Shown: positions 25,388 through 34,034 of the stretch, one piece after another
Layout: each line of letters starts with the position of its first letter
Position numbering within the stretch: the first letter of the stretch is position 1
Assembly (NCBI RefSeq): GCF_002979915.1
Contig: NZ_PCQA01000007.1
Coordinates: 62,001 to 126,000 of the forward strand
Origin: Arthrobacter sp. MYb213
GTDB taxonomy: Bacteria; Actinomycetota; Actinomycetes; Actinomycetales; Micrococcaceae
Direction: 5' to 3'
DNA length: 64,000 nucleotides
Program-made: the position numbers and the translations under genes
Notes under the pieces: generated by a model
What the model was told of the DNA's origin: nothing
Databases searched by the model: none
The model's input: the letters and a program-made list of their open reading frames with translations, nothing else

Positions 25388-25870
25388 TTGAACATGCAGT
25401 GGCAGGACTACGACACTGAGAATTGCTCTATTCAACGCACTTTGGAAGTCGTCGGTGAAAAGTGGAGTTTGCTAATACTCCGGGAAGCATTTAATGGAGT
25501 GCGTCGATTCGATGCGATACGCAGCCACCTAGGGGCTTCCGAAGCGATGATCTCCGCCCGGCTAAATTCCCTGATGGCCAGCGGAATACTCGTAGCCACT
25601 CCATACAAGGAACCTGGCCACCGTACGCGTAACGAATATCGCCTCACCCCAAAGGGATTGGATCTTTACCCGATTATAATTTCGCTACTCCAATGGGGCG
25701 ACAGATACGAGGCAGATCCGACCGGACCACCGTTACTCATCAAGCACAGCGGTTGTGGAGAGCAGGTTTCTGCCGTGGTGCAGTGCGCGCTCGGGCACGT
25801 TCTAGACACACCAAGAGAGTCTCAGGTATCCCCCGGGCCTGGGGCGAAACTGCGCGGATCAGCTCCCTAA
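25388..25870 (+). CDS. HxlR-family transcriptional regulator
   Basis: This is a 160-residue winged-helix DNA-binding protein. The HxlR signature is complete: NCSIQRTLEVVGEKWSLLILREAFNGVRRFD, then HLGASEAMISARLNSLMASGIL (recognition helix) and a wing with RTRNEYRLTPKG. The N-terminal Cys (NCSIQ) is the residue that senses electrophiles or oxidants in some family members. After residue 125 there is an extra tail with Cys residues (HSGCGEQ, VQCALGH). TTG at 25388 (AAGGAG five bases upstream) or ATG two codons later is the start. It is divergent from the thioesterase pair and probably regulates it. Confidence 0.9.
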   Translation: MNMQWQDYDTENCSIQRTLEVVGEKWSLLILREAFNGVRRFDAIRSHLGASEAMISARLNSLMASGILVATPYKEPGHRTRNEYRLTPKGLDLYPIIISLLQWGDRYEADPTGPPLLIKHSGCGEQVSAVVQCALGHVLDTPRESQVSPGPGAKLRGSAP

Positions 25871-25935
25871 ACTTACGGTCCTGCAGGCAAACAATTTCGC
25901 TGTTTAGGGTAAATTTTCTTCAGCGCTGCATCTCT

Positions 25936-26532
25936 TTATCGTTGATCTCTGCGTCTGGCCTGCGGTAGGGCTACCGTTGCTTGGTCAACGCTTGACGCTC
26001 CATCCAACATAGTGAGTCTGGCCTTGACCTGCTCTAAATCAATTTTGAGCTGGTCAACAGTCGCGCGGTAATTATTGAGCTCTCGCTTTCGACGCCTAGC
26101 GGCTCTAAAACTCATCACCGCGACAAGAATCATCAGTGGAACGGCGATGAGTAATGCCCAGCCACTCTTCGTGAAGAAATCCAGTGCTACCGGAAGCGCC
26201 TGTTGGAACGCCACAAGCGAGTTCACACTTCCAACCATTGATTGGAGTGCGGAATTTAACGAGTCCAAGTATTGCCCAACGAGTGGCGTCTCGCTCAAGG
26301 AAGGTGCACTGAGTGGAACGGTTCCCTCCTGCGCCCATCGAGGATCCCCGACGGTCCGCAAAACGTAGATCCCCGCACCGGCGTTAAGCACTGCAAAGAG
26401 CATCACAGAACTGAGAGCCACCCATTGCAGTTGTCGCCGACGCCAGATTCCCATCGCTACAGCAAACACTGCGGTGCATACCCAAATCGCGACCGATAGG
26501 TCTTCTCGACTTAAACCGCGTAGTAGATCCAT
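25936..26532 (-). CDS. Hypothetical membrane protein with cytoplasmic coiled coil
   Basis: This 198-residue protein has hydrophobic segments at about 14-30, 36-57 and 120-142. An external loop lies between the second and third. Beyond the last segment, a basic stretch (RAARRRKRELNNYRA) leads into a coiled coil (TVDQLKIDLEQVKARLTML) and a basic end. I do not recognise a family. It lies between the HxlR gene (convergent) and the ole locus. Confidence 0.6.
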   Translation of the reverse strand: MDLLRGLSREDLSVAIWVCTAVFAVAMGIWRRRQLQWVALSSVMLFAVLNAGAGIYVLRTVGDPRWAQEGTVPLSAPSLSETPLVGQYLDSLNSALQSMVGSVNSLVAFQQALPVALDFFTKSGWALLIAVPLMILVAVMSFRAARRRKRELNNYRATVDQLKIDLEQVKARLTMLDGASSVDQATVALPQARRRDQR

Positions 26533-26908
26533 AAGATTTCCCGCCTATTTGCAGTAGGAGCGCCATCGGGCCCGTAGTTCAAGGCAAGCCTACCGGAGGA
26601 GAAAATGGTGCCATGGGTCGCAGAACTTATTTCTGAGCACTCCCAAAGTAATCGAGCCATCGACGGCCCCATTCCTCCAAAATGTTACTGCGCAGTAACT
26701 CACCGTGGGTTGGATGGGCGAAATATAGCCAAAAAGACTGTGAGTTTCTTGCTAACCGCTGAAAATAGCGTGCCCGTGTACGCACTGTGCACCAACAAGG
26801 AATACGGTAGAGATAGACGTTTTTTTATTATTTCTCGTAAAGCATCAATCTACTTCTACTTCGTTGCGTCCGAGCACGGCGCAACAGCCCCGACACAAAG
26901 GCTACATT
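26533..26908. other. 376-base gap upstream of oleA
   Basis: It contains a T-rich stretch (26819-26835) and open frames on the plus strand with no ribosome site or family similarity. It should contain the oleA promoter. I see no confident -35/-10 pair or operator. Confidence 0.4.
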
Positions 26909-27934
26909 TTGAACGGCAACGCCACTTTTAAACACCACAACGTGGCCCTCATAGCGGTAAATAGCGTACTTGCACCAGAGGTCATGAGTTCAGCAGAATT
27001 CGACGAACGCCTGGCCCCAAGCCTCAAGCGCCTCCGTCTTTCTAAGAAGTTGCTTGAACGGGTGTCGGGCGTCAAAGAACGCCGTTGGTGGTCTGAGGGT
27101 GTCGAGTTTGACGACGCTGCAATCGTTGCTGGCCAAAATGCGCTGACGCAGGCAGGTGTGGAACCGGGCGAGATTGGTCTGCTGATTAACACCTCAGTCA
27201 CCCGCCGCAACCTAGAGCCTTCGGTAGCTTCCAAGATTCATAATGGTCTGGGTTTACCATCCTCCGCTATGAATTTTGACATAACAAATGCCTGCCTAGG
27301 ATTCGTCAACGGCATGAGCTTGGCAGCAAACATGATTGATTCGGGGCAGATCAAGTACGCCCTGATCGTGGCTGGTGAAGATTCCCGCCCGACTCAGGAA
27401 ACAACATTCCGCCGCCTGAACGATGAGAGCTCTACTCGTGAAGATTACATGCGCGAGTTTGCGACTCTGACCCTTGGTTCGGGCGCAGCTGCAGCCGTCA
27501 TTGGCCCAGCAGATCTGCACCCGGACGGGCACCGCATCATTGGTGGCGTCTCACGCGCCGGTACCGAACACCATGAACTGTGCGTAGGTGGCCCGGCAGG
27601 AATGTACACCGATACCAAGGGGCTGTTAGACAACGGCCTAGAACTGGTGGTAAATGCTTGGGATGAAGCCCAGGAATCCGGATGGAACTGGAAGTCCATG
27701 GATCGGTATGTCACCCACCAGGTCTCCAAGTCCTACACCAACGCCATCATCAAGGCTGTGGGCCTAGTCAAGGATCGTGTTCCGATCACCTTCTCTAAGT
27801 GGGGAAACGTTGGTCCAGCTTCCTTGCCGATGACCTTGTCTCAGGAAGCTGACACTTTGAAGCCAGGTGACCGTGTTCTGTGTATGGGCGTTGGTTCAGG
27901 ATTAAATACCGCGATGATGGAGATTGCCTGGTGA
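26909..27934 (+). CDS. oleA: OleA, acyl-CoA head-to-head condensing enzyme
   Basis: This 341-residue thiolase-fold enzyme joins two fatty acyl-CoAs by non-decarboxylative Claisen condensation to a 2-alkyl-3-ketoacid, the first step of long-chain olefin synthesis. The nucleophile is C129 in FDITNACLGFVNG. KERRWW, the GEDSRPT segment and VTHQVSKSYTNA are OleA-typical. I chose the TTG at 26909 because AAAGG lies about seven bases upstream and OleA proteins start with NGNATF. The frame is open further back without family similarity. Its stop overlaps the oleBC start (GTGA). Confidence 0.95.
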   Translation: MNGNATFKHHNVALIAVNSVLAPEVMSSAEFDERLAPSLKRLRLSKKLLERVSGVKERRWWSEGVEFDDAAIVAGQNALTQAGVEPGEIGLLINTSVTRRNLEPSVASKIHNGLGLPSSAMNFDITNACLGFVNGMSLAANMIDSGQIKYALIVAGEDSRPTQETTFRRLNDESSTREDYMREFATLTLGSGAAAAVIGPADLHPDGHRIIGGVSRAGTEHHELCVGGPAGMYTDTKGLLDNGLELVVNAWDEAQESGWNWKSMDRYVTHQVSKSYTNAIIKAVGLVKDRVPITFSKWGNVGPASLPMTLSQEADTLKPGDRVLCMGVGSGLNTAMMEIAW

Positions 27935-30519
27935 CCGAGCTTTTCCCCGGTGTAGATGGAATTTATTCGACTTATCTTGAGGTTCCTTCCACTTCGAAAG
28001 TGGATGATCCAGGGACGCTGCACATGTGGCATCTGCTCGATAACGAAGACGAACTTCTAGCACGAGGAATTGAGCCCATCGGCACCCTCGTGTGTGTCCA
28101 TGGCAACCCAACGTGGTCGTACCTATGGCGCAGCCTGTTGAACCATGTTTCGGCTAATGCTCTGCCGTGGCGCGTCGTCGCGGTGGATCAGCTAGACATG
28201 GGATTCTCCGCGCGTACCGGCAAGTTCCGTCGGCTAGCTGACCGAGTTAATGATTTGGGAGACCTCATCGACTCGCTCGGGCTCAGCGGCAAGGTCACCA
28301 CCGTGGGTCATGACTGGGGTGGTGTCATTTCTCTGGGATGGGCCACCAGCCATCAGGATCAGCTGGCCAACGTCATTTTAACTAATACCGCGATTCATCC
28401 TGCTGGCTTTGAACTCCCCGCAGCGTTGAAGCTCGCTTCACATCCTGCGGTTCATGGTTGGGGCACTAAGACCACCAGCGCCTTCTTACAGGTAACCCAC
28501 TCGTTAGCTCAGCCTGCGCTTGATCCAGAAGTCCGCAAAGCATTCATGGCTCCCTACACAAGTGCCGCCAAACGCGAGGGCGTAGCGAACTTTGTGGCAG
28601 ATATTCCTTTCGCCGAAGACCATCCCAGCCGCTCGACGCTGAACGAAATTGCGCAGGCTGTACGCACGCTCACCGTTCCGACCTTGATGTTGTGGGGGCC
28701 AAAGGATCCAGTCTTCTCAGACCGTTATCTTCGCGACCTCATGGGTCGACTCCCGCACGCGCAGGTACACCGCTTCGAGGGCGCCAGCCATTTGGTAGGC
28801 GAGGACAAAGACATTGCCACCCCCATGTTTGACTGGTTGTCCAGCAATCAGAACTCCACAAATTCTTCACGAGCAGACAGCCTAGTTGACTACCGGCCAA
28901 TGCTCTCAGAGTTGGATTCACGCACCGCAGACCACAGCGTTGCTGTAGTAGATATTAATCCTCCACGTTCGCTTTCCTGGTCAGAGCTGGGCCAACGGGT
29001 CAACGCGTTGGCCGCAGGACTTCAAGAAATTGGAGTCAAGGCCGGGGACCGAGTTAATTTACTTGTTCCCCCGGGCATTGAGCTAACAACTTTGATCTAC
29101 GCTTGCCTGCGTTTAGGGGCTGTCATAGTGGTGGCTGATGCTGGACTCGGCACAAAGGGTTTGGGACGCGCCATCAAGGGCGCGGGGCCAAGCTATCTTA
29201 TTGGTATTGACCGTGCACTCACCGGAGCACGACTATTCAACTGGCCAGGTACCAAGATTTCAGTGGAAACCTTGCCTGCTGCCAAGCGCAAACTATTAGG
29301 CGTGGAGCATTCTCTTTCCGAGCTTTTCGACGTAGGAAACAAGCTCGCGCCACAAGCTTCAAATTTCGAGCCCGCCGAACCAGACGCTGACGCCGCTGTG
29401 CTCTTCACTTCCGGCTCAACAGGCCCCGCTAAGGGTGTTGTTTATACACACCGGCAGTTGGGCGCAATGCGCGACACCCTGCGCGAAACTTACAATCTCA
29501 AAGCCGGTTCTGCTCTTGTTGCTGGCTTTGCGCCGTTTGCTTTGCTTGGTCCAGCTTTGGGCGCAACCTCGGTCACTCCAGATATGGATGTCACCGCACC
29601 CCGAACGCTAACTGCCTCGGCCTTAGCAGATGCTGCGGTAGCCGTAGATGCAACAACGGTTTTTGCCTCACCTGCAGCGCTGGCCAACGTTTTGGATACC
29701 AAGAATTCTCTGGATGCAACCCACCGGAAGACTCTCGCGAACGTTTCGGTAATGCTCTCGGCTGGTGCACCTATTCCAGAACCATTGTTAGCCAAAGTCC
29801 AAGAGCTAGTACCTAACGCACAGGTACACACGCCTTATGGCATGACCGAGGCACTTCCAGTCACAGATATCGACCTTGCGGGTATTCGCGAGGCGGGCCA
29901 GGGCAACGGTGTGTGCGTTGGTACGGCCGTCGCTGGCGCAAAGGTAGCCATTGCCCCTATCGATTCGATGGGAATCGCGGGAGACCAACCGCAATACACC
30001 CCTCACGTCACCGGTGAAATTCTAGTTCGCGCCCCACATGTCAAGGATCGCTATGACCGGCTTTGGATTACCGAGCAGGTGAGCATTTCAATCCCGGGCT
30101 GGCACAGGACTGGAGATGTTGGACATCTCGATGATGACGGACGGCTTTGGGTAGAGGGCCGGCTAGGGCATGTATTGAGCACCGCTAAAGGGGCTATGAC
30201 CCCGGTGGCCGCTGAACACGCAGTTGAGTCTGTGTCCGGCGCTGGTCGCGCCGCATTGGTGGGTGTAGGACCGGCTGGCACACAGGCCGCCGTAGTAGTG
30301 ATGGAAACAATTCCACCGGCGCGCAAAGCAGGCCCGGCAAGCAACGAGTTATCGCAAAAAGTTCGCAGTGCCGTCGCCGAAACCGGCGTGGATGTGGCTG
30401 CGGTTTTGATTGTTTCATCGCTGCCAACCGACATTCGCCATAACTCCAAAATCGATCGTGCCGCACTAGCTACTTGGGCAACTGCCACACTGGCCGGCGG
30501 AAGGGTCCGCAAGCCATGA
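27931..30519 (+). CDS. oleBC: OleBC fusion: beta-lactone decarboxylase and beta-lactone synthetase
   Basis: This 862-residue fusion starts at GTG 27931, overlapping the oleA stop by four bases. Residues 1-305 are OleB, a haloalkane-dehalogenase-like alpha/beta hydrolase. It has HGNPTWSYLWR (57-67), the nucleophile D128 in GHDWGG and the catalytic His in GASHLVGE. OleB opens a beta-lactone to the cis-alkene and CO2. After a Ser/Asn linker (SSNQNSTNSSRADS) comes OleC, an AMP-forming ligase-like domain with FTSGSTGPAKG near 492-502, YGMTE and HRTGDVGHLDDDGRLW. OleC closes the beta-hydroxy acid to the lactone. The fusion is known from actinobacteria such as Micrococcus, whereas gamma-proteobacteria keep the two genes separate. 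Confidence 0.95.
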   Translation: MTELFPGVDGIYSTYLEVPSTSKVDDPGTLHMWHLLDNEDELLARGIEPIGTLVCVHGNPTWSYLWRSLLNHVSANALPWRVVAVDQLDMGFSARTGKFRRLADRVNDLGDLIDSLGLSGKVTTVGHDWGGVISLGWATSHQDQLANVILTNTAIHPAGFELPAALKLASHPAVHGWGTKTTSAFLQVTHSLAQPALDPEVRKAFMAPYTSAAKREGVANFVADIPFAEDHPSRSTLNEIAQAVRTLTVPTLMLWGPKDPVFSDRYLRDLMGRLPHAQVHRFEGASHLVGEDKDIATPMFDWLSSNQNSTNSSRADSLVDYRPMLSELDSRTADHSVAVVDINPPRSLSWSELGQRVNALAAGLQEIGVKAGDRVNLLVPPGIELTTLIYACLRLGAVIVVADAGLGTKGLGRAIKGAGPSYLIGIDRALTGARLFNWPGTKISVETLPAAKRKLLGVEHSLSELFDVGNKLAPQASNFEPAEPDADAAVLFTSGSTGPAKGVVYTHRQLGAMRDTLRETYNLKAGSALVAGFAPFALLGPALGATSVTPDMDVTAPRTLTASALADAAVAVDATTVFASPAALANVLDTKNSLDATHRKTLANVSVMLSAGAPIPEPLLAKVQELVPNAQVHTPYGMTEALPVTDIDLAGIREAGQGNGVCVGTAVAGAKVAIAPIDSMGIAGDQPQYTPHVTGEILVRAPHVKDRYDRLWITEQVSISIPGWHRTGDVGHLDDDGRLWVEGRLGHVLSTAKGAMTPVAAEHAVESVSGAGRAALVGVGPAGTQAAVVVMETIPPARKAGPASNELSQKVRSAVAETGVDVAAVLIVSSLPTDIRHNSKIDRAALATWATATLAGGRVRKP

Positions 30520-31526
30520 GCACAGGCGTGAATAATGCAGAGCCTCGTCGTATCTTGGTTACCGGAGCCAGCGGGATGCTCGGCGGGGCGGTAGCTGAGC
30601 TATTGCGCGGCAAAGGACACCACGTTCGAACTTTCCAGCGCGGCGCTTCGAGCCAAGCGACGGATGAGATCCGTGGCTCACTCACCGATAAGGATGTAGT
30701 GGCTACCGCCGTGCAATCCATGGATGCGGTGATTCATCTGGCCGCGAAGGTCTCCTTTACCGGCCATTGGAATGAATTTGTCGCCACTAATATCGATGGA
30801 ACAGCAAATTTGTTAGCGGCTGCAAAAAGCGCTGGCATCAAGGATTTTGTTTTTGTTTCTTCCCCTTCGGTCGCTCATTTCGGTGATTCGTTGACGGGCG
30901 CATCAGCAGGTATTGCGAACCCGAATTTGGCTCGCGGTAACTACGCTCGCTCTAAGGCAGCTGCTGAGCTAAGTGCCTTGGCCGAGGACTCCCCCGAATT
31001 CCGGGTGGCTGCTATAAGGCCACACGTGGTGTGGGGTCCTGGCGATACCCAACTGGTTGAGCGTGTGGTTGACCGTGCCAAGAGCGGCCGGCTTCCACTA
31101 CTAGACAGTGGTGTGGCACTTATTGACACTACCTACATTGATAATGCGGCCTCCGCGATTGTTCGCGGGCTAGAACGCATGGATTACGCTCACGGACGGG
31201 CACTTGTCGTCACCAATGGTGAGCCTCGCCCGGTGGGGGAACTCATTGCTGGAATTTGCAAGGCTGGTGGAGCTCCGGCTCCGAAACTTAATGTTCCTGG
31301 CTGGTTGGCACGCGGTGCTGGCTCGGTTATCGAGAAAGTCTGGCTGGCCGCAGGTTCTCGCAATCTAGTGCATGATGAGCCACCGATGACTCGATTCTTG
31401 GCCGAGCAACTTTCAACCGCTCACTGGTTTGACCAGCGCGAGACGCATGAAGTGTTGGATTGGAAGCCAACGGTGAGTATTGACGCAGGCTTGGCAAAAC
31501 TTGCAGCCCACTATGGGCAGTTGTAA
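30516..31526 (+). CDS. oleD: OleD, 2-alkyl-3-ketoalkanoic acid reductase
   Basis: This 336-residue short-chain dehydrogenase/epimerase-fold enzyme reduces the OleA product to the beta-hydroxy acid that OleC lactonises. The NADP-binding loop is GASGMLGG near residue 18. The catalytic YARSK is near 147, preceded by VFVSSPSVAHFG. The ATG at 30516 overlaps the oleBC stop (ATGA), completing a three-gene coupled operon in pathway order except that D follows BC. Length matches the family. A hairpin follows 50 bases later. Confidence 0.94.
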   Translation: MSTGVNNAEPRRILVTGASGMLGGAVAELLRGKGHHVRTFQRGASSQATDEIRGSLTDKDVVATAVQSMDAVIHLAAKVSFTGHWNEFVATNIDGTANLLAAAKSAGIKDFVFVSSPSVAHFGDSLTGASAGIANPNLARGNYARSKAAAELSALAEDSPEFRVAAIRPHVVWGPGDTQLVERVVDRAKSGRLPLLDSGVALIDTTYIDNAASAIVRGLERMDYAHGRALVVTNGEPRPVGELIAGICKAGGAPAPKLNVPGWLARGAGSVIEKVWLAAGSRNLVHDEPPMTRFLAEQLSTAHWFDQRETHEVLDWKPTVSIDAGLAKLAAHYGQL

Positions 31527-31576
31527 CTCAAAAGTACGTAGTCGTTAGTCCTCTGGCAGTGACCCTTCCAGACAGC

Positions 31577-31612
31577 GCGACCCCGAAGGCTTGGGGGAAT
31601 CTTCGGGGTCGC
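31577..31612 (+). terminator. Terminator after the ole operon
   Basis: GCGACCCCGAAG (31577-31588) pairs perfectly with CTTCGGGGTCGC (31601-31612) over a 12-base loop, 50 bases beyond the oleD stop. There is no T run. Confidence 0.7.
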
Positions 31613-31807
31613 TATCCTGAACGTTGGTTTTCCGAGTCTTGGGGGTACTCAGGAAATACTGCGCAGGACGTTTAGACGCTATCTGGGATGCTAGATATCG
31701 CAGTTGGTCCGTAGCACTCGCGCTACATCTTGGATTTCTAGCTTCCTACTGAACTTCTATGACTCCATCATCACCGGTGAGCCAACTGGTCAACAAGAGA
31801 CAAGATT

Positions 31808-32551
31808 TCAAATACTGATAAGAGATGGCCCCATTGCCAGCCCGAGACGTCTCGCAGCCCTCTTCAGACTCGCTTCTTCGCTCTCCAGCAACTTGCGTTG
31901 CGAAGGTAGAGACACTGCAATCGCGCCAACCATCCCGTTATTCTGAATGGGAGCCGCGTGACAGGAAATACCAAGTAGATATTCTTCTTTATCTGACCAA
32001 ATCTTGGAGCCGACAGACAGATTGCGTTCCAGACCGCCGCGGCTAGTAATGGTGTTAGGCGTTAGATCATACAGATCGTGTCGGTTGATGTAATCATCAC
32101 GCAGTTCGTCGCTAAGGTTTGCCAAAATCGCCTTGCCAAATGCCGTTGCATGCCCGGACTCATGCACTCCTACCCACAAATCCACGCTTCGCCCTTCGGG
32201 ACCTTCGACCATTGCTAGGAGATGGATCTCGTCATCCTGGTAAGTGGTTAAATACGTGGCGGCGCCAAGCTCATCACTCAACGACCTGAGCACTGGACGA
32301 ACCCGTGGCACCAGTTCTTGGATTGCATCATTTTGCACCGTAAGTGAGGATGCGCCGAGCGCATACCCACCATCAATTTTGCACAGGTAACCCTCAAATT
32401 CGAGGGTTCGCAATAAGTGATAAGTCGTAGGCAAGGGGAATTCGGTAATTCGTGCAAGCTTCTTCGCCGAAATGGCAGTACCGCTCGCCGCAACAGCCTC
32501 CAAGAGGCGCAATGCCTTCTGCACCGACCCAATCAAAGTTGGTTGTGCCAC
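31808..32551 (-). CDS. IclR-family transcriptional regulator
   Basis: This 247-residue regulator has an N-terminal winged helix (SVQKALRLLEAVAASGTAISAKKLARITEFPLPTTYHLLRTLEFEGYL) and a C-terminal ligand domain (LVPRVRPVLRSLSDELG, ESGHATAFGKAILANL, and the C-terminal GAIAVSLPSQR). The GTG at 32551 (VAQPTLIGSV) is the best start. The frame extends 37 codons upstream through the divergent promoter region without similarity. It is divergent from pheA. IclR members often control aromatic catabolism, but no target is evident. The intergenic region shared with pheA is 276 bases. Confidence 0.9.
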   Translation of the reverse strand: MAQPTLIGSVQKALRLLEAVAASGTAISAKKLARITEFPLPTTYHLLRTLEFEGYLCKIDGGYALGASSLTVQNDAIQELVPRVRPVLRSLSDELGAATYLTTYQDDEIHLLAMVEGPEGRSVDLWVGVHESGHATAFGKAILANLSDELRDDYINRHDLYDLTPNTITSRGGLERNLSVGSKIWSDKEEYLLGISCHAAPIQNNGMVGAIAVSLPSQRKLLESEEASLKRAARRLGLAMGPSLISI

Positions 32552-32827
32552 TTCACACCCCCATGAAAAGCTGAGATCCCAAAAACAGCAGTGATCTACA
32601 TCATAACCTAAGCTGATTAGAACCGTTGAGGCTCTAAAATCTGTCAAATTTTGCACCCACACAAATTAATACTCACCGCGGTATCTGGCTTGACGCGAAC
32701 GACCAGACAGACATTATTTGGGGAAATTTTACTCCCTGAGATTGTAAGAAACATTCATAGATCGGCCGGTTCGAAACATCCTTGCTAGCATTCATCGGTG
32801 GCGAGCACTCTGCGCTAAATTGAACTA

Positions 32828-33688
32828 ATGAGCAAAAAGATTTCCTATCAGGGCGAAGCCGGATCCAATTCGAATATGGCCTGCACCGAGCAGTTCCCCG
32901 ATATGGAAGCCATACCTTGTGCGAGCTTTGAAGACGCCTTCGCCATGGTGGAAAGCGGCGAAGCCGATCTTGCCATGATCCCCATTGAGAACTCGATTGC
33001 GGGACGAGTTGCCGACATTCACGTTTTACTCCCCGAATCTGGACTACAGATTGTCGGCGAGCACTATTTGCGTATCCGCTTTGACCTGTTGGGACTTCCT
33101 GGAAGCAGCATTGAAGAAGCTACCGAAGTCCATAGTCATATCCATGCACTAGGACAGTGCCGCAAGATCATCCGTGAGAACAAGCTGACACCAGTGATCG
33201 CTGGAGACACGGCAGGTTCCGCGCGCGAGGTCCAAGAATGGAACGACCCCACCAAACTATCGCTTGCGCCACCACTTGCTGCCGAACTTTACGGACTAGA
33301 AGTACTAGCGTCTTCGGTAGAAGACGACGATACGAACACCACCCGTTTCGTCGTTCTTGCGCGGAAGCAAGAGCTCCCCGTCCGCTCTAAACTTCCCGAA
33401 TCTGTGATCACCACCTTGGTCTTCCACGCTCGTAACGTGCCTAGCGCACTGTACAAAGCATTAGGTGGATTTGCTACCAACGGGGTAAACCTGACTCGCA
33501 TGGAAAGTTACATGCTTGACTCAAGTTTCGCTGCCACAATTTTCATGGTTGACATCGAAGGCCATCCCGAAGACTTACCGGTACGCCTTGCCTTAGAAGA
33601 ATTGGACTTCTTCACATGGGAAATCAAGATACTCGGTACCTATGCCGCAAGTGAGCATCGCCAAAAGGTCTCTGCTTCCTTCGTGTAA
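32828..33688 (+). CDS. pheA: Prephenate dehydratase
   Basis: This 286-residue monofunctional enzyme converts prephenate to phenylpyruvate in phenylalanine synthesis. It opens with ISYQGEAGSNSNMACTE, has IPIENSIAGRV (substrate contacts), the conserved NTTRFVVLAR threonine/arginine/phenylalanine segment, and a C-terminal ACT domain (ALYKALGGFATNGVNLTRMESYMLD) that binds Phe for feedback inhibition. No Shine-Dalgarno precedes the ATG, so a leaderless transcript is possible. It stands alone, away from other aromatic amino acid genes. Confidence 0.96.
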   Translation: MSKKISYQGEAGSNSNMACTEQFPDMEAIPCASFEDAFAMVESGEADLAMIPIENSIAGRVADIHVLLPESGLQIVGEHYLRIRFDLLGLPGSSIEEATEVHSHIHALGQCRKIIRENKLTPVIAGDTAGSAREVQEWNDPTKLSLAPPLAAELYGLEVLASSVEDDDTNTTRFVVLARKQELPVRSKLPESVITTLVFHARNVPSALYKALGGFATNGVNLTRMESYMLDSSFAATIFMVDIEGHPEDLPVRLALEELDFFTWEIKILGTYAASEHRQKVSASFV

Positions 33689-34034
33689 AGATTGGCAGCT
33701 CAATAATTTCCGACTGCTCGGTACTCGCCTCTAGAAGTTGGCGTTAATTGCTGTGTCCCAAGGTGAAATACCGAGCACGAATTTCTCTGATTCGACGTCA
33801 AACCTCCCCCTCAATAGCTGCTTTAAAATTCCAGAAAATGAATAACTGATAAACTCAAGGGTGGAGTCCCTTGAACAGGACAAGTTTTTCCTCGACATGT
33901 GAACGCTTTCAATGCGTGACTGGTCGACTGGTTTAGAGCATTTTTGTTGAATTGCGCGACGTTGACGAGCTCGATTGTTGGTTCGATTCTCGGCGCGCAA
34001 CTGATATAAGGCTTAGATAGCCGGAGAGGTACGT
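33689..34034. other. 346-base gap between pheA and the FMO gene
   Basis: No gene is supported. A small hairpin (AAGGG..TCCCTT near 33863-33878) could end pheA. The string GGTTCGATTC near 33980 recalls a tRNA T-loop, but no cloverleaf forms around it. Confidence 0.35.

Noticed and set aside
26605-26931. 108-residue plus-strand open frame before oleA
   Set aside because: It lacks a ribosome site, has no recognisable similarity and overlaps the oleA start.
33960-34020. tRNA-like T-loop string GGTTCGATTC
   Set aside because: The flanking bases do not form a T stem, and no acceptor or anticodon stem can be drawn around it.
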